Assembly: GCA_023213395.1 (NCBI GenBank)
Contig: CM041465.1
Location: forward strand, 59,589,741-59,653,740
DNA: 64,000 nucleotides
Source: Cycas panzhihuaensis
Lineage: Eukaryota > Cycadophyta
Reading direction: 5' to 3'
A program made the position numbers and the translations under genes. The notes beneath the pieces are model-generated. The model did not search any database. It worked only from the letters and a program-made list of their open reading frames with translations, and was not told the DNA's origin. Shown piece after piece: positions 38,701 to 50,489 of this stretch; the first letter of the stretch is position 1; each line of letters begins with the position of its first letter.

Positions 38701-39480
38701 TCTTTTGAGGTTACTCAGGAAACCAAGGAGATCCTTTGTCTATCCACCACTCCAAATCGAGGAAGAGTTACCTCAAAGGAGTTTATGTGCTATTTGCGGG
38801 TCCCAAACCTATGTTTTGATGCATGAATGCCCTTTGTGGGTAATTTCCTTTGCTTCTTATCATAGGTCCATAGACACCTAAAACCATTAGTTGTTTGGAT
38901 TGATCTTGTTCGAGTGTAGTAACCCCCTTTAAAGGTGTAATTCCAGGTACATTACTTAGTTGATTTATTTCTCATATCACATCATACTTTTATTTTGTGG
39001 GAGCTTTCTATCTGAGGGGACTGATCATGAGTTGCATATTTTCCTTAGGTAGGTGATGAGATAATGACCTTGAGAGAGGTTCAGAGGACTCTGGCAGTGA
39101 CTTTTCCATACATTCTAGCATTGGAAGAGGTGCCTGCATGGAACATAGTGGATTACAAACTACTAAGACACCACATTAAGTATTTTAGCCATACTCTTGG
39201 AGCTCAAGATCTTTATATAGACATGAGGGTAAAGTTGAGGATGTGAGATATAGAGCTCAAGGCAGGTGAGGACAAGAGATGACATCTATGGAGGATGACA
39301 TTCACTCAAGTAGGAGCCAAATATACTCTCTTAGTAAGTGCTACAATCTAGTAAGGACAACACCACCTCCTACAACATGGAGAGTCTACACATGGGGAAA
39401 CTCCAAGCAAGAAGGAAAAGGTAGGTTTAGGTGCTCTCAAGGGGTCTCATCAGGAGTCAGAGGAATGTATGTATAATATA
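32751..39480. other. GC-richer block between the two duplication copies
   Basis: The composition changes clearly at about 32750 and returns to AT-rich after about 39480. It has no copy elsewhere in the window. Apart from the broken minus-strand ORF at 33640-35560, I see only short open stretches on both strands that I do not recognise (for example 37942-37715 minus, 38585-38881 plus, 39064-39246 plus). Phrases such as GTACCACTATAAACTTTATAG near 36810 resemble those in the duplicated flank near 27200, hinting at a related retroelement LTR or UTR. Confidence 0.5.
33640..35560 (-). pseudogene. Possible DUF7745/plant-mobile-domain-like retroelement ORF (broken)
   Basis: Read on the minus strand, 35340-34780 gives LRILGIPTRGVPASLGML, ERLDWDTLIVMNVVT, then GKGGFSYCMLL, a stop, YWFFDHF and AVAQPGGPYPISTRAP. 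The GGFSYC...YWFFDHF pattern resembles the C-terminal half of plant DUF7745/mobile-domain proteins (recognition only). It is followed by Gly/Pro/Glu-rich repeats (GGEVGPSRMAGGEEGPKGAT, 34570-34523), an acidic linker (VLEEEEVPTIEGGPEDK), and a probable coiled coil near 33990 (VKQLQGELDRTYAERDALQG). Such ORFs occur in plant retroelements. Stops and frame changes make it non-functional. It could equally be an unrelated Gag-like ORF. Confidence 0.35.
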
Positions 39481-40327
39481 TTGTATAGGGATATGAGGAG
39501 AGATAAGAAGTATTTTATAAGCCTCTAGTATGTATCATAAGTCACCTGGGTGATAGATGTACTATATTTCTTGTTATTATGTATATATATTGATCTTCTT
39601 CTCTTAAAACTTATGTATAAAACCTCGTCTCTAAACCCTTCCCCCCCTTTATTTCCATTTTAAATTTGAGCATAGGATACATTCATTAGTATGATTGTCC
39701 AAAGAAACATGTCATGAATTTTGTTATTTTTTACTTTTTTTTTTTTCTTTCTTTTATGGTTATATACTTTTTTTTTTATTTTTGTCATGCTATATACATG
39801 ATAGTTTATACTTGTTTAGGAGTGACATGGTTTAGGAAAGTAAAGATCATGAGAAAGAGTGAAAATTAGAAGATAAACAAAAGATAAAAAGGAAGTAAGT
39901 GAAAGGTTTACTTACTCCATTTTTATAAACTTAAAGCGATTTGAAATAGACGGTAATAGGTTTATAAAAGTAGAAGATGGAGTAGTATGAATCTCCCAAA
40001 AGGAAACTCATATAACTCATATCAAACTCCTAATAGATTATATAGGCATAGAATATATCCTAAATTTACATAATATACCATAAAGAAAATGAGTTATTTA
40101 CCAAATCAAATTAATCTCACTTAATAAATAACTAGTCATCTGAGTATACTAGATTCCTCTTTAGCTCCTTCTAGTGATAAGAGGCTTTTAGGGACTTTCC
40201 CCCTACTAATATCCTCTACCACCCAAGATTTCCACGTGGGTCTATTCATTTCAAATACTTCATTTCAATCTCCTACCTATCATCTTAACCTTCAAATTAC
40301 TCAAATTTATAATCTCCCTAAACTAAT
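39481..40327. other. AT-rich stretch with pyrimidine tract, no gene seen
   Basis: 39723-39780 is T/C-rich on the + strand (purine-rich on the gypsy strand). It could be a polypurine tract region of gypsy copy 2, but no LTR start next to it can be shown. Confidence 0.3.
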
Positions 40328-40399
40328 AGTTTATGCTCATCATGGAGTGACAGTTTATACTCATTCTAGAGTGGTAGTTTATACTTATTCTGGAGTGGG
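40328..40399. repeat. Three tandem copies of a 24-bp unit
   Basis: Units at 40328-40351, 40352-40375 and 40376-40399 share AGTTTATrCTCATyyTrGAGTGr with a few changes. In one + strand frame it gives an 8-residue repeat (VYTHSRVV-like). No function is inferred. Confidence 0.75.
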
Positions 40400-40449
40400 A
40401 TGCCCCAAGCTAAAAGAAGAAAGTTAATAGAAATAATTATTAAGAATTG

Positions 40450-40825
40450 AGGAAACGAGAGCATTAGCTTTGAGATTAAGGGAATGAGGTATTTGTTGAA
40501 TGGTAACTAAAGCAAATAGGGACAATAATAATGAAGTCTGATGATATAAGAAAAGGAGTTGGTAGGGAGTGAATCTGATACATCCTAACCAATTAATAAA
40601 CTACAACCTGAGAGTCAGCATATATAATAATAGGTCTAAGGTAAAATCAAGAAAAACCTAACAAATCTCCTATAATAGTAAGATATTTAGCTTCATTATT
40701 AGTTGCCCTAGTAATAAAAGACCCCATAGAAATGAGGGAACTTCTTAATTAGTCATAACTACTTAAGTAAAAGCAGATAATATTAGGTTTTTCCTACTAC
40801 CTCCATCAGTAAAGATACTCAATTC
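40450..40825 (-). pseudogene. Second (archaeal-type) RNase H domain downstream of integrase, broken
   Basis: On the minus strand SIFTDGGSRKN (40820-40788) gives the first catalytic Asp. After a stop and frame change, FITRATNNEAKYLTII (Glu near 40695) and IIIYADSQVVVY (Asp near 40615) follow. The end reads TIQQIPHSLNLKANAL near 40460, equivalent to the IPRxxNxxADAL motif, with the last Asp changed to Asn. This order and wording is the type I RNase H known as the additional RNase H of Tat gypsy elements. It normally sits between the Ty3-type RNase H and integrase. Here it lies about 1 kb beyond the integrase C-terminus. A fragment of a different element (for example a plant L1 with RNase H) is the alternative. 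Confidence 0.7.
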
Positions 40826-41849
40826 CATGGGGAACAACAATATCAAAGTTTAGAGATTGTGTGATTGATAAAGAAATGTATGAGAATCAATCAATAAGGA
40901 GATGATAACAAATATAAATATCTGACTATGGTAAAGAAAGAAGAAGGATCATAAGCAGGATGATTATAATAAAAAATAGCAAGGTGTCAAGTAGGGTTCG
41001 ATCATAACTGAGGCTACTATGGACCCAAGCAGCTAGATTTGAAAATCTTGAATCACTCATCCAAATGAACCCAACCTATAGATAGATAGGTGGAAACGAA
41101 ACCATCATGTGACTTGCCCCAGATTACAAGAGGATGACAACAATAATCTTCTTTTTACTTTACTTTACCTTTTTTTTTTTCTTTCTTTTTTTTTTTACTT
41201 CCACTTCTACCCTTTACAAGAAAAGGATCATAATCATTCATCTACAAAACTCTTCTACTAAACACAGTAAGCATTTATCCTATTTAATAGAGTCTAAAAT
41301 AAAAAGACCAACCTCTTTAAAGATTACACTATGGAAAAAGAGGAGATCAACATCACGGTGTCTTCAAATATAAAGGGAGGGCAACAGAATGAGTATCTTC
41401 TCCAAAGGATTAATAGAGAGAAGTAAGGATAATAAAAACAATCAATAATTAGTTATATATGACCAAAAAGAAAACCCCTAGTTAATAAACTAGTAAATAA
41501 AAGCATGATCCGAGTCAATGACTAGATACTTGAAGCTAACAAAGATGTTTCTCTTTCTAGGATGAAAATAAATTAAGGTTGGGGGCCTAAGTTCTCTTTT
41601 GAATATGGAACCCAAAAGATAACAAGATCCAAGTATGGTGATGGAAAGCTCACAATCAATATAGATACTAGAAAGAGTAATAGACTTACATGATTATGAG
41701 TAGGATCTATCACAAAGGCACAATAATGTTCAGTAAAAGTAAGAAGGAATCAGAAAGAAGGAGAGTTTGCCCATAGTTTTAGCTTACTAGGCGAAGGAAA
41801 AAGCTTCAAAGTTCTAGTTTATCCTCATTATGGAAGGGATGAATGCATG
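40826..41849. other. Spacer between integrase and the second RNase H, no domain recognised
   Basis: A 1-kb stretch within gypsy copy 2 with stops in all frames. 41150-41205 is a pyrimidine tract on the + strand. I see no envelope-like or chromodomain sequence. Confidence 0.45.
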
Positions 41850-42860
41850 CTACTAAGCATAAAATTTTATTAAATATTGAGAATTAATGGGCCTTTTAAA
41901 TTTTAATCCCTCCAACATTGAAATTTGATAAGCTTCATTAGTTAATTCTTCAATTATTAAGAAGGGCCTTGTCCACTTAGGAGAAAATTTATGTTGCTTA
42001 TCATGTAAATATTCTAACTTTAAAACTTTATCACCCATGTTAAACTTTCTAGGTCTAAGTTGCCTATCATGTATAACTTGGACTCTAGCCTTGGATGCCA
42101 TATTGTTTTGTAAGGGTTACAGATGAGTCTCATCTAATTTCTCAAGTTCTAAAAGGCATATTTCTCTTTAAAACTTCTCGTCAATAAACTCCTTTAATAA
42201 GACACATAAGGAAGGAATTTCAACCTCTAATGGAAGGCTGGCTTTAATACTATAAATAAGAGAAAATAGTGTAATACCTGTAGCATTCCTAATGGAGGTC
42301 CTATAGGGCCATAATGCCAAAAATAACTAAGAATGCCAATCCCTGTGAGAGGTAGCAACTGTCTTAGCTAGAATCTTAGCTAAGATATTGTTAAACACTT
42401 CTACCTGGCCATTTTCTTAAGGATGATAAGGGGCAAATATTCTATGGGTGATATGAAACTTATTGCACACTCAATAACATGGAGATTACAAAATGAAGTC
42501 ACGTTATTAGTAATAATAATATTTAGTATCCTAAACCTACAAATAATATGATGGAATATAAGCGTAGTAATGATATTTCTAGTAGTAAAGACCAATGGGA
42601 TAGATTCACTCCACTTTGTAAAATATTTAGCTATAGTTAAGATGAATTTATACCCATTAGATGATGCTGGAAAAATCTAACTAATGAGATTGAGAACCCA
42701 TTAGGAAAAAGGCCAAGGTGAAACTATTGATTTCATTTCCTACATAGGTTTGTGTAATAAAGTTGCATGAGATTAGCATTTCTGACACTTTTGAACATAA
42801 GAGTGGGCATCTTTAAACAATGTAGGCCAATAATAGTTCATATAAAGAATACATTAAGCC
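41850..42860 (-). pseudogene. gypsy copy 2 integrase (broken)
   Basis: The N-terminal part shows YYWPTLFKDAHSYVQKCQKC and then a stop where Gln is expected. The core reads WVLNLIS, where the first catalytic Asp is Asn, followed by FPASSNGYKFILTIAKYFTK. The second catalytic site reads IITNNVTSF, again Asp to Asn. The C-terminal part at 42101-41853 (MGDKVLKLEYLHDKQHKFSP, then AYQISMLEG and RPINSQYLIKFYA) is the ending typical of Tat/Athila integrases. The equivalent in copy 1 is displaced off-window by copia 1. Confidence 0.87.
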
Positions 42861-43214
42861 ATTAATCAACCACCAAAATACCCATCACATGTTCCTTCTT
42901 GTCAAGGTAACTAATGATTCATCAAGTGAGAGGTACCTTAATAGAATTCTATTAAAAGAACACTTATACAACATATTATCAAGCAAAGGTATTACCCTGT
43001 AGTAGCTCAGTTTCATCTTCTCTTCTTTGAAGTAGTAAGAGAATGGAAATATTGATCATGAATATATAATATATTCTCCCTATACCATGGATCATCAGAA
43101 GGGATGCCCTAGATATGGAAGATATATTCGTCTGGGAGGGAATCATCAATGGGTTGACTAGTAGGATTGGGAAGAGGAGCGTTAGCCATGATCTCTGGGA
43201 TGATCATGATTTTC

Positions 43215-44420
43215 TTAGATTTCCTATTAATCACTTGTAAATCAAACTCTTAAAGTAACAAAGACTATTTACCTAGCCGACCAATGAGGTTAGACTTGGT
43301 AAGCAAATATCTTATAGGATCTTATTGAACAATGAGGTGGACCCTATTTCTAAGGAGGTAATAGTACAACTTCTTAGTACCAAAAACTGAAATAAGACAC
43401 TCTTTTTTAGGAAAAGGATAATAAAGCCCAGCTACCACAAGGGTCCTACTAATGAAATAGATAGCCCTTTCCTTACCAAAATCATCCTCTTATGTTAGCA
43501 TCCCTGTTAATGATTCCTCTATAGTTGAAGTGTATAAAATGAATGACTTGTCAAACCTTGGTAAATCAAGAATTAGGGCAAAAATTAAGGCTTGCTTCAA
43601 CTTATTACAAGACTCTTGAACTTGAGGAGTTCATCGCAATTCAACATCTTTTTTTTTAAGATTAGTGATAGGCTTAGCATCTAAGGCAAAATCAACAATG
43701 AAACATCTTAAGAACCATGTCTACCTTGAAAAGATTTGATTTGCTTTTGGCTCTTAGGAGGAGGCATTCAGATAATTACCTCATTTTTTTGGGATCAATT
43801 CTAATCCCATCTTGAGAAACAATACTTCCCAATATCTTCCCTGACGTAACAATAAAAAGACACTTGGAAGTATTAAGATACAAATGATACTTTTGATACC
43901 TTTTAAAATTTATTCTTAGATCACGTAAATAATCAGATATTTTGTGTGAAAGGGTGAGAATATCTTCTAAATATATAGCAATAATATTACCAATCAAATC
44001 ATAGAAAATATATACTATAGCTCTTTGATATATCACACTAATATTCTTCAATCTAAATGGCATAACTTTATAGATAAAGGTACCCCAAGGAGTAGTAAAA
44101 CCAGTCTTATGATGGTCACGAGGGATAATAAAAATCTGATTATATCCTAAAAAATTGTCTATAAGGGACATTACCTTAAAACTAGATGTCTGGTCCCAAA
44201 TCTAATCAAGAAAAAAGAGAGGAAAATTATACTTTAAACATGCATCATTGATGTCATGAAAGTCAATGTAGATTTGAATTATACCATTATTCTTTGCTAC
44301 AAGAACTATGTTAGAGATCCATTGAGAATAGTTAACACTCTCAATGAATCCATCTCCTAACAGATTCTCCACTTCCTGACTAATGGAAAGGGAGGGGCAT
44401 AGGTGGATATGGATCTCTTA
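43215..44420 (-). pseudogene. gypsy copy 2 reverse transcriptase-RNase H (broken)
   Basis: RT core at 44171-43776: FLGYNQIFIIPRDHHKTGF, TPWGTFIYKVMPFRLKN, with the catalytic box IYLEDI (YVDD degenerate, one Asp kept) and CLFIVTSGKILGSIVSQDGI. RNase H at about 43690-43220 shows FALDAKPIT, YFISRTLVVAGLYYPFPKKE and LLTKSNLIGRLGK. Here GRLGK is intact where copy 1 has a stop. About 140 bp upstream of RT present in copy 1 (about 5125-5262) are missing at about 44410. Confidence 0.86.
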
Positions 44421-46169
44421 GGGAGTGCAACTAGCTCCTAACTTTATAATTTTAGGAATATCCTCTATCTCCAAATCTACATCAATAGTTTATTCCATAA
44501 GCATTACATTCCCTTCCTCATTTTGAGGAAGGGCAAGCTATACTGAAGAAATAGACTCCTAGGGTTGAGAATGATCACCTCAAATTCTTGGAAAACCTAA
44601 CTTATAATGCCCATGAGGGAAACTAGGAGATGAACTCGCTAGATGCTCTATGATCACCTTGTCATTTTTAAAATGATCTAGATGAAATATATTAACGAGT
44701 AGAAGGTTTTAACATTGGGAAGTAGATGGAGAGAGAGGCATGAAAGGTGAAATAGGACCAACCAAAGATCTTGAATAAGTGGGAATAAACTCCATAATTG
44801 AAGAAATATGAGAAAAGAAGATAGGCCTAACAATGAACTCCTAACCTAAAGAAAAAACTTGGTCAAACTCTTAATGATTCACACCATGATCATGGTCAAA
44901 CCAAGATATTAAAATAAGAGAATATGGCAAAGGATCCATATGAGGATGTGTAGAAAAATAGATAGTGGATATGGAATTAACTTTCTATACTAATGTGGAG
45001 GTATCGCAACTATTTTGACCCATATCAAATAAATCAATATCTTCACCCCCTAATTCTAGGTTTGGGTGTCGATGCAACAACATCTTCCTCTCATCTCTAT
45101 TCAACCATGTCTTAAAGAAAGAGGAGTGAGAGAAATATGGGGGAGTACCAACAGGTGAATCATACACAACTAAACTCAAAAGAGTAGCAACCGAATGAGT
45201 GGTAAAGAGAGGAACCACTGGATTTACCTCTTAGGGCAAGCACAAAACCTATGAGAAATGAGCCTGAATGGGATGGAAGGTACTTGTGCCAGCAAGCCCA
45301 ACTAGGGATAGACTTCAATGAGATAGGATGGAGTGAGAAGCCACTTCTTCATAAGAAATAGAAGAAGAAGAAACTGAAGAGTAAATAGTTCAATCTAAAG
45401 GAATAAGAGTAGATGGGGAGGCTAATGACAAAGTAATAACTTCAACTAAATCCACATCCTTTACCTTTGGTTAGGTAGAAGAAGGCTTCAATAGAAAAGT
45501 ACTAATCTAAACCAAGCAATTAAAGGAAGTACTCTATAGAATTAAAGGATTCACCAGGATTCAGAAAAGTCTCAATAAGAAGGACTGATTGCTTAATGGG
45601 TTTGGGCTTTTGCTTTATAATCTTTAATTATCCCTCATAGATGAACCTAAGTTCACCGAAGAGAGAGAAACAAAAGTATGTTATATTCTAAGTCTAGGTC
45701 GATAATGGTAAGCTTGGTAAGAACCAACTTTTCTTTTATCGTGAGAGGGAATATGACTTAATCTAAGGACACCTTTTGATTCTTATCATACCCTTGGTAA
45801 ATCCATTTTTATAGATCAAAAATAGAAATCACTAAATCCTTAATAAGACAAAGAGGGATTACATTCACAAATAATCCCTCCTCCATAATAACTCACTTGA
45901 TATTAATATCATCCTTCACAATCTAGATGTAAAATAGAGGTATGTCATTCAGTGTATGGGAAGAATGACTAAATAAGATAGCAAGGTCGAAACAAATCAT
46001 AGAAGTGGGCAAAGAAACTACCACAGAAACTCCCAATGCATTAAATAGAAGTTGATGTTACTCAAGGCAACACATAAGTAAATCAATAACTGATATACCT
46101 ACCATAATGGTCTTTAATTTTTCTACCAAGGAGAAAGATCCATCTTTTAAACTAGAGGGAATATACCTA
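44421..46169 (-). pseudogene. gypsy copy 2 region between Gag and RT
   Basis: Counterpart of 5263-6944. Ser/Thr-rich short open stretches only; protease not identified. Confidence 0.45.
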
Positions 46170-48240
46170 AACCTAATGGGACAAGGGGGGTATTAGAGGT
46201 AAAGAGTTAGGATTCCTTGCCATCAAATCATCAGATGATTTAGATAGACTTGTACTCTTTGTGGTCTCCACCATGTTTATGGTTCTCTTAGTGTCCCCAC
46301 CTTTCGGAGGCAGGCAAGATTGATTGTTGTTTCTTTTTGTTGGAGTGTTTATGGGAGTGGTAGTCTTCTCTAATGAGTTAGAACTTGAAGGTTCACCTTC
46401 ATCGTCTTGCACCTATTTCCCCTTAACTTTATCATCTTTACTTGTCTTTTCATTATGTTGAGGTAATGGATCCTTGTAGATCATTTGGTCTTGAGATGAC
46501 TTAGAAGAGTAGTTTGTTTAGATATTTGTGTTCTAAGTTATATTTAAAATAATTTAGCACTCACTTCTATCACATATATATATTTAATGGTATCAACACT
46601 ATTTTATCTTTCTAATAGAAGAAGGAGGTGGGTGAGGAGCTTGTTTCTTTCTCCTATCAGTAAGGTGAATAACTTTGGTCTCTTAGGAAGGTTAACTCTG
46701 AGAAGGAGCATCAACATATAATTTAGTGTTGATCATGTATTCTAATGATCTAATTGAAGAAGTGAGATGATTATAAGTAGGTTTAGGATGGGAAGCCTTT
46801 ATAGTTTGAATTGTTTCTTTAAAATACATGGGTTTCCTGACCTTCTTGATACCTACCTAAATTTCAAATGTTTTTAGGGATAAACAATGATCAACTACTT
46901 CTTCATATCTTTGAGGACCTAGTTTTAGAACTTCTAAGTGTATGTGAGGCCTCAATGTATTGGTAAATAAATTGAATAATAAGCTAGGGTCAAGACGTGA
47001 GTGATAAGCATGTACCTGGTCTTGAAATCTCTTGACAAAGTCCCTTGATGTCTCATCATGGTTCTACTTAATAGCAAGTAAAGATTTAATGCCTAATTGA
47101 AATGGTCTCACCACATCAAAATAGTTGATAAAGGAGTCAACTAATTATTAGAATTAGAGAATGGAAGTTGAGAGGAGATAGTAAAACCACTTCAAGGCAC
47201 CACCTTGAAGTGATTTAGGAAACAAGCATATCATGACATAATCATATGGTATAAAATCTATGCAAGTAAGTGCAAATACCTGTATATGAGAGGCAAGATC
47301 TTAAGAAGAGTCACTGAAAATTTTAGGCAACTCAGAAAGAAAAGGAGGGATAAGTAACAATAAGACATCATGCGAAAAGGGAGACTTCATATAATCAAGG
47401 AAAGATCTCCTTGGCCTTAACATAGTAGGGCATTGAGGTAAGGATGACAGATATGGAGTAGATGAATAGACAAGTTATTGTGATTTTGGTTACTATTGTG
47501 AAATATCATGTGGTAGAATAGTAGAGGGGGGATTAAACCATGCTGCAGGGTTAACCACAGAGTTGGTTTGAGGTATAAGGTGTTAAAGGAAACTTGGATT
47601 AAAAGTATAAAAAGGATTAGGTTGTGTAGTAGGTCTAAGAATGTGTGAAGAAGAAGCAGTATTGAAAATCATCAAAGCTTATGATTGACCTTTCGAAGCA
47701 TGAGGATGAGTGGAATGAGTATAAGAAACATGCTACAAAGAGGGAATCATGTTAGATACTCTAAGAGATGGTGGGCAAGGTCTAACACCATAGGACCGAA
47801 TAGTATATGATGTATGAGAGGGCAATTGAGTGGTAGAGGAGACATGATGGGAAGAGGCAATCCTAGTGGAATAAGAAGAATCGATCATAAACTAGATAAA
47901 GCCATAATCGCTTGACTAGAAGTGGATACATGCATGATACTAGGGTTGCCATAAGTAGAAGTAGTGGTACCTCTATAGGTGCGATGTATGGAATGAGGGG
48001 AATGAATCTAAACTTATTGTCTAGGAGGAGATTGGCAAGGCGATGAATGAGTTGATTTATAGTCAGCAACTTCCTATAAAGATAGGGAATAGGATCGTGA
48101 TATAAGTCTTGGTGAAGGAGGATGAGAAGGATGAGGAGACCAAATGGCATTAAGTAGGGGCTCTACCTTTATTGAATCATAATCCTCACCTAAGGGATCG
48201 ATCTAAAGATGTTGTAGTAGGTATATCATAGTATGAGTCT
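46170..48240 (-). pseudogene. gypsy copy 2 Gag, N-terminus lost (broken)
   Basis: The C-terminal hydrophilic part at 46412-46173 (TPTKRNNNQSCLPPKGGDTK) and the Gag core near 47060-46860 pair with copy 1. A further open piece lies at 48150-47863. The gene is cut at 48280, so the Met start and about 320 bp of 5' coding sequence are absent. Confidence 0.75.
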
Positions 48241-48280
48241 CTAGGTAAAGTAGGTCATAATAACCAGGCGTGCATTGTGG

Positions 48281-48360
48281 TTTTTACATATAGACCAAGA
48301 TCCAACTCATATAAAGGCAAGAAAGATGCCTATAACATTTGAGGTATGTACATATCTTAT
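48281..48360. other. Filler DNA at a deletion joint
   Basis: Joins gypsy Gag (pairing with copy 1 up to about 9133) to copia 2 interior (pairing from about 13448). 48281-48314 repeats a 33-bp phrase of the copia 2 RT region (found at about 14409-14441 and 49397-49430). The next bases AAGGCAAGAAAGAT also occur at about 12551 in the gypsy leader. About 4.3 kb present in copy 1 are missing. Confidence 0.75.
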
Positions 48361-48369
48361 CTCTTAATG

Positions 48370-48881
48370 TTTTATCTATCTTATTTTGAGCTTATCTCTA
48401 AGAAATTAAAATGTATCTTTGCTAAGAGGCTTAGTCAAGATATACGCAACTTGTTCATTAGTTGTACAATATATCAACTCTATTTCTTTATTTAAAACAT
48501 TTTTCTCTTATAAAACGATGTACTATATACTTGGTTTTGGCATGAAATATTTGATTCCTTATTATCTTTATTGCACTTTGGTTATCATAATAAAGAGTGG
48601 TTGGACCATTCTATTTTTCTTTCAAATCTACCAATAATTGTCTCAACCATATTGCTTTACAAGATACACTTATTATTGATTTTTATTTAACCTCTATAGA
48701 AGATAAAGAAATAGTAGGTTGCTTTTTTCTACTCTAAGATACTACTACTAAACTAAGAAAAAAAGCAAAATCCTGTAGTCAATTTCATGTCTTCTCTATT
48801 TCTTACCTAGTCAAAATCATTGTATCCAACTAGCTCCATTATATTTATTTTGGTATAAGTTAACCCTAGGACAAAAATGCC

Positions 48882-48950
<69 letters not shown>

Positions 48951-49950
48951 TATTCTCTTTATCTTAGTCCAATATGATATTTTTGGTTCTTGCATATATT
49001 TAGAAACCACACCCATAGAATATAGAATGTCAAGTTTAGTAGCAGTAAAATAAATTAAACTGCCAACTAGTTGTCTATATAAGGTTCCATCCACTAGAGT
49101 TCCATCTGCATCTTGAGTTAAAATACACCCTACTTCCATTGGTGTTACATGCCTATTATAGTCTTCCATTTTAAATTTCTTTAGTCAATTCCTAATATAT
49201 TTGGTTTTTGATATAAAAATTAAATCCTCATTTTGTTTTATTTCCATACCAAGACAATAATGTAGAAGTCCCAAGCCAATCATTTTAAATTCTTTTTTCA
49301 ACTAAGGTTTTATGACTATAATGGATTCTATATTACTTCCTATAAGACACATGTCATCTTTATATACAACAATTATGGTAATCAAACATTTGTTGGTTTT
49401 TACATATAGACCAAGATCTGACTCACATATATGGAAGCTGATTTGAATAAGATATTTATCCAATTTGGCATAATGAGCTCTTAGGGCTGACTTCAGTCAT
49501 ATAATACTTTTTTTAATCTACAAACAATATTTTCTTAGCTAATTTGCATGCATATATTAGGCTACTTCGTGCACACTTCTTCTTTTAGGTCTCCATCTGG
49601 AAAAGCAATGTGCATCAAACTTGAAGATCTTCCACTTTTGTTATGTTGCCAAAGTGATAACCATCCTTACAGTAATTAGTTTTGCTACTAGAGAGAAGTT
49701 TTTATCGTAATCTATCCATGTATTTTGGGTACATCCTTTGGAAACTAATCTTGCCTTATACTTTTTCATTCCTCCATTAGAATTTTCTTTTACTTTACAC
49801 ACCCATTTTCAATTAACAACTGGCTTACTAGTAGATGGTTCAACTAGTTCCTATGTTTTATTTTTAGCAATAACTACCATTTCTACATCCATTGTTATCT
49901 TCCATTCATTATGTTGGCTTGTTTCCTTATATGTTTGAGGCTCCATTAAG
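48370..49950 (-). pseudogene. copia 2B reverse transcriptase-RNase H (broken)
   Basis: Same motifs as copy A, including LYRQLVGSLIYFTATKLDI and the shared stop for Trp after LVGYNDFD. A 64-bp TA repeat (48884-48947) replaces the A run and short TA run of copy A. A ~36-bp segment at about 48388-48420 absent from copy A is flanked by TATCTT repeats. Confidence 0.83.
48884..48947. repeat. (AT)n microsatellite, 64 bp
   Basis: Uninterrupted AT dinucleotides inside the copia 2B RT/RNase H remnant. Copy A has only 17 bp of TA at 13943-13959, preceded by an A run. Confidence 0.95.
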
Positions 49951-50489
49951 CAGAATAGAGCTTAATGCCTCTAAGACCTAGTTTTCTATATTTAAACATA
50001 TTACATTTTGCTTCTTCGATAGTTTTGAGATACCATTTTAGTACCCTTTTTAAAAGAATTCAACTCAATGTCCTCTTCTTGTTTTGATGTACCTTATTAG
50101 AAAACAAGACTTGTTTCCCTCATAGGTGAGGAAATACTTTTAGAGGATTCTTATTTAGTTTTTATTTTTTCAAATTTAATCGTAGAAACTTCTTCAAGTG
50201 AAGTGGCAGTCATGGGGGGCTTTTAAGGAGATACTTCTACTTCTTGACATATTTCTTAATTTCTTTTAATATTTTGCTCATTAAAAATAATATATTTGCT
50301 TATATAAACCTTATTTATTTTAGGTTTTATGTATCTATATGCCTTGGAGTTTTTACTATAATGAATCATTATGCATTATACATTTTTACAATTAAGTGTA
50401 GTTCTTTTCTTATCAAGAATGTGAACAAAAGCTTGACACGTAAAAATTTTGAGATTACTTATATTTGGACTTGTATCCTATCCATACTT

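Larger units (their letters stand above)
40450..48280 (-). mobile_element. Ty3/gypsy retrotransposon, Tat lineage, copy 2
   Basis: Minus-strand order from right: Gag (N-terminus missing), Ser/Thr-rich middle, RT, RNase H, integrase, ~1 kb spacer, additional RNase H. 42831-48280 pairs with 3535-9133 of copy 1. The Gag C-terminal stretches are about 90% identical by eye. Copy 2 preserves the site where copia 1 inserted in copy 1 (TAATA, 42831-42835). The right end is a deletion joint at 48280, not an LTR. The left limit is uncertain because no 3' LTR was found. Confidence 0.78.
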
